In this document: in pieces, positions 55,720 through 64,000 of the stretch | Position numbering within the stretch: position 1 is the stretch's first letter | Layout of the letters: each line of letters starts with the position of its first letter | Source of the DNA: Amphiura filiformis | Taxonomy: Eukaryota; Echinodermata; Ophiuroidea; Amphilepidida; Amphiuridae | Length of the DNA: 64,000 bases | Assembly: GCF_039555335.1 (NCBI RefSeq) | Contig: NC_092646.1 | Location: forward strand, 29,830,680-29,894,679 | Direction: 5' to 3' | Program-made: the position numbers and the translations under genes | Notes under the pieces: generated by a model | What the model was told of the DNA's origin: nothing | Database searches by the model: none | What the model saw: only the letters and a program-made list of their open reading frames with translations

Positions 55720-56204
55720 TTAATTGAACGATATAATTTTGGTCATTTTAATTTTGGTCGTTTTTGCTGTTTGCAAAATGATGCATTTGGAAAGCGGCTT
55801 TTCAACAATCATAAAAACTGCTAATCATCTTGATACAGCTGATATCTAGAGTCATAAATTTTCCGTGATACGGAAAACGGACAAATTTCACTGAATTGGA
55901 GGTAGATAATGGAAAACAGTGTAGGATTGTGTGTAGTTGAAAAAATAAAATTAAAATAATTGGAAAAAGTGAAGAAAAAGAAAAAGAAAAAATAAGAAAA
56001 AAATGTGTGTGTTGTTGTTTTCAATAAAATAAACGTGTAAAAAGCGCGGTAAAGTTTGTAATATATCTTGATTAGACGTGGTAAAACTGACAAAACACGG
56101 CATACTGCAGTTACTGTCCGTTTTCCTATACACAATACACAGTGCTCTTTCCCATTGACGCGTGACCTCTACAAATAGCCCTACGTTAAAAGTATGGGGA
56201 TATG

Positions 56205-56520
56205 ACTAGTTAACGTCGCTGTGTGAAAAATAACCGGCCAATATTAAAAGTACTCTTCTAAAGTTCTAGAAAATATAGTTTTTAACATGTCCTAAATTTT
56301 AGCTAATTTAGATGTTTGGAAATATTCGTACTTTGGTGTTTTAGTTAATGTTATAGGTAATAGTACATTGCCTAGTTAACGTCGCTGTGTGAAAAATAAC
56401 CGGCCAATATTAAAAGTACTCTTCTAAAATTCTAGACAATATAGTTTTGTAACATGTCCTAAATTTTTAGCTAATTTAGGTGTTTGGAGAGGGTCGTACT
56501 TTTGTGTTTTAGGAAGGACA
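56205..56520. repeat. 168-bp tandem duplication
   Basis: AGTTAACGTCGCTGTGTGAA, AACCGGCCAATATTAAAAGT and following bases occur at 56205 and again at 56373 with a handful of substitutions. Confidence 0.85.
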
Positions 56521-57029
56521 TGTAAACGACAGATAACACCAAAAATATGAAGAAATTATTTCCAAACCGTGTTAAGTCAACAATCATTATGTTGCTCATT
56601 TTCAAGAATGCTGGTTTACAAAAAGCACGCCATTGTCTCATTTCGTGAACAAAGGTACACTACCATTGTTTCCTTTCGTTTCCTTTATAATCGGTTACCC
56701 AACTGAAGCTATGAATACCAGCTTTATTGCGATATCGCACATGAAAACAGACACTTGTGCACAACCAGAGAAGATCCGATTTAATCAGTTGAGCTGTTTC
56801 ATTGAGTGTTATCTTGGTTTAATAGCTGTAGATGAATTCTGCTGTAGACATGACTGCATCATGGTAAGCCACAAGAAAACTGAACTTTAATCCACCCAAT
56901 CCTAATAACAATAGGTATAGAATATGATTAATGAGAACCTTTCAGTTTTGCTGGCAATTCATCAATTACACCTTCAAACATGTCAACTTATTCTTTTGCA
57001 TGCAAATGTCAGTATGCTGACAGAGGTCA

Positions 57030-57385
57030 ATCATAGTTTGCAGTTTGCCAGAAAACGTTTAAATGCCTGGTTATATAATGGACATATAAAACGTTTTCAT
57101 AACATTCAAAAACATTTGCTGATAACCTATTGCAAATATTCTAGCATAATTTTATTTAACAAAATATTTAGAAAAAAATATTTGTAGAAAATATTTTACA
57201 ATAACATTTTGAAAACAATTTAAAAATATTGTTTTAGTTTGTTTTCATACAAACGTTATACATACATACGTTATAAAAACGTTTCCATGACCTTTATATA
57301 ACCCGGCACTTTATGTTATTAAAACGTTTTTATGTAAACCAAACCAAAAATATAACGTTTTAAAAACATTTTTGTGTTTGCGTCT
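57030..57385. mobile_element. AACGTTTT-rich element (copy 3, partial)
   Basis: Carries AAAACGTTTTCATAACATTC, GACCTTTATATAACCCGGCA and ends TTTTTGTGTTTGCG, in the opposite orientation to most of copy 1. The left end is degraded. Confidence 0.7.
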
Positions 57386-57513
57386 GGTTAGTATGTTACA
57401 CGGTATAAAGGTCAACAGGAAAATGCCCAATGACTTGACTTGAGCGAATCTTTAGTGACTAGTTACAACGCTAGCTATCATTTCCCTGAATCACATTTTT
57501 TTTATGCACCATT

Positions 57514-57920
57514 AGGGGCTGTGCAAAAATTATGAGCCCTGGGTAGGGTAACAAATGTTTTGGGGGGAAAGAAATTTGTTTGCGAGCCGAAAGGGGGCAA
57601 GCAATTTTTGGCGCACATTCATGGAGCGCCTTTTAAATAAAACGCTCTAAACACGCTTAGGAATACAGTACGGAAACGCTTTAATATGCAAATTTTCCTG
57701 CTCGCTGCGCTCGCAACATATATCTCTAGACCGTTTAAGGTTTGCGAATTGGGATCCCAAAAATTTGGCATGTGTAAAGGGGAGGGGGAAAGATTTTTTT
57801 GGCGGGCCGAGAGGGGGCCAAGCGATTTTTGGCAGGCCGAGAAGGGGGAGAAGCGATTTTTGGTGGGCCGTTCTGAAATGTTACCCCCGCCACGGGGCTC
57901 ATAATTATTGCACAGCCCCT
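57514..57920. mobile_element. MITE with GGGGCTGTGCAATAATTA ends (copy 2)
   Basis: AGGGGCTGTGCAAAAATTAT and the inverted GCTCATAATTATTGCACAGC frame G-rich units like those of 15889-16332, including CGCTCGCAACATATATCTC. It lies immediately downstream of exon 1b (- strand). Confidence 0.8.
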
Positions 57921-57987
57921 AACTCCGTACAAATGGTTTCTACCAAGGAAATCTGCGTGTTTATTTTTACATAGTATATAGACTTAC

Positions 57988-58218
57988 AAAATAAGTGTCG
58001 CCATCACATTGTCCATATCCATAGACGTCTTCTCCATCAGCTGCGCGTTTCATTCTCTCTTGTCGTCGCTTCTGGAGTTTATCTTTATAGTCCTTCATAT
58101 CCTCAACACTTCTTGAGGCAAAGAATTTGGCTTCTTTTTCAGTAAGTGAAAATTGCATTCGGCTTTGAATGGTAGAATTGGTAGAATCAAAGAATACTTT
58201 GGTAGAATAAGCTGACAT
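57988..58218 (-). CDS. Methyltransferase exon 1b (distal duplicate)
   Basis: Encodes 77 residues from ATG 58216-58218 (M-S-A-Y-S-T-K-V-F-F-D) to the same phase-0 donor TATTTT|GTAAGT. It is nearly identical to exon 1a over the shared part (D-M-K-D-Y-K-D-K-L-Q-K-R-R-Q-E-R). No following exons of its own are present in the 11 kb before exon 1a. It could splice to the exon at 41667 as an alternative first exon (274-residue protein), or be a relic. Confidence 0.65.
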
Positions 58219-58395
58219 GCTTGTGGTTGTGTTTGTTGTTTACGAGAGTCTAAATGCGACAGTGCGTGCGGGCTTTGTCATCAAGGTCATTTGATGCATT
58301 CATTTTGTGAACTTGGTATTTCATTAGCCTACTTTATATAACGAATATGTAAATGCACATGCCTACAGGCCCATATGTAATATTTTATTATTATC

Positions 58396-58580
58396 TATCC
58401 CAGCTCCAGTGACACCTCATTAATTTCCATGGACCTTTGGTTGCAGTTGCATTCAAATAGGTATTAACATTTTACTTTGAAAAATCAATACAACCGGATT
58501 TTAGTGCTTTTTTATGCCCCCTAGTGAACATTGACCTAATTCTACCCAAGAAAATAGATGCATGATGTGTCACTGGAGTT
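58396..58580. mobile_element. Small inverted-repeat element
   Basis: CTCCAGTGACACCTCATTA and its inverse GATGTGTCACTGGAGTT are about 170 bp apart. It begins where the segmental duplication ends. Confidence 0.55.
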
Positions 58581-59442
58581 AAAACTTAAAAATTTAACTT
58601 GATTGCTTTTCCTCACCTTTCAATCAGTGATACATTGGGCTAAGCCTCGTCCAGCTGAGGCAATTTTGTTATCCGAAGGGGGTTGCAACCTCTCCATAAG
58701 TTTCTATATTAAACGCCATAGTGTTGTATGCTACCAATGTATTATAGCTATGGGTCATTTCTGTCCATTGATAGCAAACGGAGTACGGACATTTTCCACA
58801 TAATATCCATATAATGTCATGTGCTTGGCAAATATGGGTCAATATTAGGAAATTATGGCTATGTATAAAGTATTGATTTTCAGCTACAAATCCAACTAAC
58901 ATGCAATTATACCAGATTTTCTACTAAAATTGAAAGTTTGAAGTCCATGGGCAATGCATAGCGGGGATTTTGATATAAAACTTAGTTTTTGTGCCTGGTA
59001 ACCAACTCAAACAGTTGCTATGCTTTTGACCAGGTTTTTGCGGAATTAACTAGTTTTGCGTAGCCACAATCGTCTCACTATGGATTGTCATGAAACTTGG
59101 TCGATATGATCACCCTTGAGCAGTAAACATTCTTAAGGTCGTCCGAATATAGATTGTTGGACTGTCGTCAAACTCAGTGGATGTGATTTTCATTGAGCCC
59201 TTTGTTACAACTGTGAATTAAATGTAGACCTTTTTTTCAATTCAGCTTTCAACATGAAAATTCTTGGTATAAAACATGATCTTCATTCATGTCATTGTCT
59301 TATTTAAAGACAGTTCTTGTTATGTATAATATGTTTATGGAAATTTAAACAAGTTCAAAGTTGTTTTTTGGCCTTGGTATATTAAGGACATCTTCTGGAA
59401 AACTTTTAAACTTCTCCTAAGCCATAAAATAATAAAAATAAA
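58581..59442. other. Upstream of exon 1b, no gene seen
   Basis: No frame or promoter motif could be supported; AT-rich unique-looking sequence. Confidence 0.4.
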
Positions 59443-59738
59443 TGTAGGTATTTATATAGCGCTGTATGCCGCAAACAGCCTCAAAGCGCTTTACATTTAT
59501 TCCGCCGTCATTAGAATATGTCGGAACCACGTTTGCAGGGTCCATCAGTACAATGACTGTGACTACCCCTAACAGCTTCCCATTGCACCTAGGAGGGGTG
59601 AGGCAAGCGAGACAAAGCGCCTTGCCCAAGGGCGCAACACGGTGGTGGGACGGGGAATCGAACCCACGCACGTCGAGCAAGCTCTTAGATTATGAGCCCA
59701 AGGCCGTAACCACTGATGAGCCACCGTGCCCTCACATA
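59443..59738 (-). mobile_element. tRNA-derived SINE with L2-like tail
   Basis: On the - strand it starts GGGCACGGTGGCTCATCAGT (A-box region), has GTGGGTTCGATTCCCCGTCC (B-box), the body motif GCGCCCTTGGGCAAGGCGC, and ends GTAAAGCGCTTTGAGG...GCGCTATATAAATACC, the tail shared with L2/CR1 LINEs in many deuterostome SINEs. Confidence 0.8.
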
Positions 59739-61615
59739 AAGCATAGCTTCCATTCAGGGATGTCTTTGCTGCACGTCCATTGCCTTCTTTCCTTTTCCCT
59801 TTTGATATGCCAAAATAAAGTGCTGCTACGACACTTTGGCGTCTCTCTTACGTTGCTTGTGTTGTAATATTGTTGATCGCAAAAAAGGTGAATAATTATA
59901 GTGTTTATGATATCTACTCTTATAGACGAGTCGATTTAAGTAAAATGCTAGTGACTCTAAATAACCCTCCTGAACAACATATCTAATAAGGACAAAAAAG
60001 AACATAGGGGAAATAATGGCAATTTGCATATATTTAAAAATGCCGCTAAATGCAGGTCTCCAATTTCAAAATTGAGCAAATATGGATCAAAACTATTTAC
60101 ATATATTGTATTCCTCTCATTATTAGGACTCAGAAAAAGTATAGTTTAGCCTATCTTCGATATACAGCTCTTAAGTAACAGGCATAAAGGTCAAAAGTCA
60201 AATTTTGGTCTCCATAATTCTCCACAGGGGTAAGAAAATCATAAATGCTCCGATTGTGATCAAAGCGGTCTCAAATTGTTCCGCTTGGAAAAACATAAGA
60301 ATAGTTTGCCATATAGCAGGTGTTTCGTTACTTGCGTAACAGGACAAAAAAACGTCAAAGCCCATTGGATAATGTTAACCGTGACCTATTTTGTAATGTT
60401 ACCCAGGTTTTAAAATTATACCTGAGATATGGCAAACTATTCTTTGTTTTGAATATTCCAATTTTCTTTCGCTCGAACGCCAAATCGACTCGTCTATTGA
60501 TATCGCTGTTGGAGTGCAACATTGCATAAATTGGCAACTGTTCATTGCATTGACAATGGCTCGTTAAATAAACACGTCATATAATAAGCAAAATCGAATC
60601 ATTTACTGTGATAGATCCCCGGGGATAGATCATTTAGTCTGGGTAGTGGGTATGACGTAGTTTTGTTTTTAATGGATATTGCTTCTCAAGACCACGAACT
60701 TCAAAAATGAGTTTACTGGACATCTGTCAGCATTGGGCATTTTGACATATGGCAGGTCAAAGTTCACACAGAGGTTTAAACTGACATTGCTCAAATGCTG
60801 TTGATAAGTTTTCCATGTTATTCCTCTTGTCGTGGCCATTGTAAAGGCTTTGGGACATTTGTCGACTAAAGTTTCTTTTTTTTCTGCATTCAAACGGATT
60901 TCCATCTAGTACGTCATGTGAAATCGACAGGATATTGGATCAATGTTCAAGTTACAGTTTGCAGAATTTTTCTTATTTCAGCAATGTTGCAATACTTTTC
61001 TGTAGTGTGTGTTTTATGGTAAATTTTATAATGGTGCCCGCTGTTCTGTGGGCAAAATAATTTACTGGGTGGGCATTTTGGGGCAATGGCAAGTTGAATT
61101 TACTAGGTGGGCAAAATAATTGGGTGGGCCAAGTGCCCACCCAGTGTCATGTTACATACCTCTCCTGCTATTAATAGTTTGACTTTCCGTCGTATGTTCA
61201 ATGTCCTTTTTATGCATTTCTACGTTTTCCGCACGTTCATTTTATACGTGCAAAATCTTTAATACTGGTCAAGTAAGCCACATGAGTTTGACTAGACGAG
61301 TGTATGATTACGGTGTTTGGAAATTGCACTCACATTATCATCGGGTACGTGTTCTAATATTTACATCGTATAAATTAAACGTTTTCTTAAGTTGTTTTAT
61401 TATAAATATTTTGTCACAAATACATCACCTATAGGCATGATATTATTTAGGTATTTAAATAAATTCTAATTGAACAATAGTTAATTATTATTTAATAAAA
61501 TGACACTTTATTAAATGTTTAATTTTAATTAAATATCGTTTAATTAAATTCTACGATTGCGTGAAATAAAACTAAATATTTAGATGAAATTTTAGGAGCA
61601 TAATCATTAAATCAC
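59739..61615. other. Intergenic, no gene seen
   Basis: A short inverted pair, AAGAATAGTTTGCCATAT (60298) and ATATGGCAAACTATTCTTTG (60427), suggests a small fold-back. 61050-61145 repeats GGGTGGGCAAAATAATT words. Nothing coding supported. Confidence 0.45.
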
Positions 61616-62265
61616 AGACCCAGGAGAGGGGCCATTTTTTTTCCAAATATGTGACCGTCCACGGCGAATGAGCCGTAAATTCCTCCCCCGGTCAATTTTG
61701 TTTTATTTCGTGTTTAAAAAATAAACATCATAAACTTAAAAATGGTATATCATTTGACTTCAAACGATATCCAGAAGCGAGGTTATGGTTTGTTATACTT
61801 TGCTCCTTCAACAAAATTATAGCTTTTTACGTTTTTACATGTGTCTCTTTTTCCACATTGTTGGCAATAAATATCAAACAGTCATAATTGGCGGTCATTT
61901 CAAATCATCCCCAAGTCAACGAGGTTTAAGAAAGTTCTCTCATTGTTAATTGTTGGTTATGCATACCTGTACAAAATACAATGCCTGGTAACCCACCACT
62001 TGAACAGGATTTAGCAATATAAGCAAACAAAGACCAGAGCTATTAAAAGTTCTATAGCCATCTAAGGTAGAAGCTTATTATCCACTTCAACAATTGGATT
62101 ATTGATTAGATTTTGACTATCGAAATGAGACGGATGTCGGGCCAGCTTAAGTTACCGATGAATATGACCTTCGTATACATTTTACACCGTAACTCAGAAT
62201 ACAATGTAGGGAATTTACGGCTCATTTGTGCTGCCGGGTCACATATGTGGCTCCTGGTTTAGACC
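61616..62265. mobile_element. 650-bp inverted-repeat element
   Basis: CCAGGAGAGGGGCCA, ATATGTGACC and GAATGAGCCGTAAATTCC at 61620-61682 recur inverted at 62210-62265 (GGAATTTACGGCTCATTTG, GGGTCACATATGTGGCTCCT). Non-coding interior. Confidence 0.7.
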
Positions 62266-62299
62266 TGCTTATTTCCAGGTTTGGGTTTTGCTGGCATAA

Positions 62300-62720
62300 T
62301 ACATCAGAACTGATTTATTAATAATATCATTTATATACATTAATGGTCCCAATATTGAACCTTGAGGTATACCTATCATTGTATATGTAACTGTAAAAAG
62401 TTGTAATATACACCTTTCATTTTATTACATATATTTATTAATATTTTCATTTACATTAATGGTCCATTATATTGAACCTTGAGGTACACCGCCCATAATA
62501 TCTTTGAGTTATGCGACAAACGAGTTGTAATACATAGTAATGTTTATTTTAAGTCAATCAAGTAGTCAAGTACAATACTACGTAATCATGTTTTTTTTTC
62601 TAAAGTTCTAAAGTAGTATTTTCTTCTCGATTATATCAAAAACCTTTGAAATATTCAGATTGTGCGATGACCATGTATGTAGAGTGATTGTTCTGAAAGC
62701 CAAATTGTTAATCATTAAGT
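62300..62720 (-). pseudogene. Degraded LINE reverse transcriptase fragment
   Basis: On the - strand, remnants of two conserved RT blocks are readable. One is Q-F-G-F-R followed later by N-I-S-K-V-F-D-I-I (like F-S-K-A-F-D) at about 62600-62700. The other is G-I-P-Q-G-S-I-L-G-P-L-M-Y-I-N-D-I at about 62320-62375. The G-x-P-Q-G-S-I segment is duplicated at about 62453-62488 with a stop in the copy. Heavily mutated, no function. Confidence 0.65.
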
Positions 62721-63527
62721 AAAATTGAAAACCCGGAATGGCATTGTCTGTTTATTTTGTTCTACCGTAAATAGATATCTCCACACTTCTCTAGTCTCGA
62801 AAATGTCTTTCGAATCACGTGATCAAAGCCATCTGGTACGACGTCACCATTCGCATGTCTGCTTTATTGACGGCGAAAAACGAGCCGAAAATATACGCTT
62901 TTCACAAAAGAATTGCTAATAGTAATGAAAAAGGACGCTTTATATCTGTTAAAATCCCGGGGGGCACATCAAAAAAATTTGCTGGGTATGTTCGCCCGGA
63001 ATTTTGAGGTGGTGGGTCTTTGGGAGCTGACGGCGTACCGGTAAAAGCGGTGGGTCTGTTGGAGCTGCGAACAAGGTTGAAAACAAGTAAAATTGGGACT
63101 TTTGGAGCTGCGAACAGTCAAAATCAAGGGTTTTGCTTGGCTTTCTGGTTGAAAATCGCCTGAAAAAAAACCAGAAATATGAGGAATGAGCAATTTTGGG
63201 GTGTGCAACTGATGGTCTTTGAAATAATTTGTTCTAAATATGGGTATACTGATTTCATGTTATGTGGATTATCGATAAGCCCGTCGATGTTACTAAATAC
63301 ACGAGTGACAAGAGAGATACAGTTACAAAGCGATTAGATGTAGAAATTAATGTTTACGTATTTTTAATTCTCTGAAAAAATGAAACGGAAGCCGACAGTA
63401 TATCACTGTTTATCTCGTCATTAGTTTTGCACCTTCAGATCTATGGATTACGGAGCACAAGTTAAAATTGGAAAAAGTTCCTGGGGTCTTTTGACGAATT
63501 TAAAAAGGATTTGGAAATAATTTCAAT

Positions 63528-63745
63528 TTAAAATCCGTTCTTAGCGGTATTATTGATGACATTGTTTGCCTTTCTAAGAATATACACATTAGCGTCTTCA
63601 AAGTGATAAATGTAAACACATCTTTTCTTCTCAACAATTTCAAGTGTACCATCTTCAAGACTTCGTTGCAACATGGTGTCAAAATTGGCTCCAAAATTCA
63701 TGTAGTGGTACCAATAGTCAGGGATGTTTAAAATAATGTATCCAC
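63528..63745 (-). CDS. Last exon of a second METTL27-like gene (partial gene)
   Basis: Acceptor CAAATTAACAG, stop at 63528-63530, phase 1 as in the complete gene. Encodes G-Y-I-I-L-N-I-P-D-Y-W-Y-H-Y-M-N-F-G-A-N and V-Y-I-Y-H-F-E-D-A-N-V-Y-I-L-R-K. It is very similar to 38281-38510, differing mainly at the tail. No exon 4 equivalent is visible before the window ends, so the rest lies to the right or is missing. Confidence 0.7.
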
Positions 63746-63869
63746 CTGTTAATTTGATAAAAAAGAATGAAAGAAAGTAAATAAAAAAGATGATTATCAT
63801 AAATATAATATGGATGAGCGTAGAAAGTGGACGATAATTAATTCTGTGAAAGGACCAAAAAAGTACTAG

Positions 63870-64000
63870 GATGTCTCCGGCAATCACAACATTATGCCTT
63901 ATATGTTAGAAAAATAATTATCAAGTACGAATCACATGGTTTTATTTAAAACAACCTCATAGTGACCATAAAAACGAATAAAAACAGCCGGCTTTCAACA
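63870..64000. repeat. Interspersed repeat shared with transporter intron 2
   Basis: GTCTCCGGCAATCACAACAT and GACCATAAAAACGAATA match 18140-18262. Confidence 0.7.

Larger units (their letters stand above)
47300..58410. repeat. Segmental duplication, unit 2 (with exon 1b)
   Basis: Second copy of the 41771-47200 segment, lengthened by a GTGGGACATGAGAGCAC MITE (47541-48202), a LINE-bearing TIR element (about 48630-52588) and other insertions. Both units end just after CTATCCCAGCTCCAGTGACA (47177; 58388). Confidence 0.8.

Overview
This is a gene-poor, AT-rich stretch of a metazoan nuclear genome. It has split genes with GT-AG introns, tRNA-derived SINEs, LINEs, a tyrosine-recombinase retrotransposon and many inverted-repeat DNA elements. 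The SGNH-hydrolase-bearing Ngaro-type retroelement, the deuterostome-type SINEs and the echinoderm/hemichordate-like flavour of the repeats suggest a marine invertebrate deuterostome. That assignment is inference; no sequence here fixes the species.

Two host genes can be assembled. On the + strand is a monocarboxylate-transporter-like (SLC16) gene with four coding exons (16734-16920, 17641-17781, 35727-36539, 37258-37379). The exons join in frame to 420 codons plus stop. Convergent to it on the - strand is a METTL27-like methyltransferase gene of five coding exons (46783-46953 or 57988-58218, then 41539-41667, 39539-39677, 38705-38800, 38281-38510). Its first exon and much of intron 1 are tandemly duplicated, so there are two candidate first exons. 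The last exon of a further paralogue lies at 63528-63745 and continues off the right edge.

The most striking structure is the 18-kb second intron of the transporter gene. An AACGTTTT-rich element (20775-34742) is split by a 13.3-kb unit with about 47-bp terminal inverted repeats and TTAA on both sides (21330-34618). That unit contains a decayed Ngaro-type retrotransposon on the - strand (gag, RT/RNase H, tyrosine recombinase, SGNH hydrolase; about 32.5 down to 24.0 kb). The retrotransposon is itself hit by three copies of one roughly 1.2-kb fold-back element, each with its own 4-bp target duplication, and by a short interspersed repeat. The right part of the 13.3-kb unit also holds a 146-bp-period array carrying a nuclear-receptor-like direct repeat.

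Layout: 1-16.7 kb is intergenic, with fold-back MITEs, a 21-bp minisatellite and a TA-flanked inverted-repeat element carrying a LINE 3' fragment. 16.7-37.4 kb is the transporter gene with its nested introns. 37.4-58.4 kb is the methyltransferase gene with a segmental duplication; a nearly intact LINE sits inside another TIR element there. 58.4-64 kb is intergenic, with a SINE, a degraded RT fragment and the partial paralogue. No bacterial-type operons, CRISPR arrays or convincing functional tRNA genes were seen.
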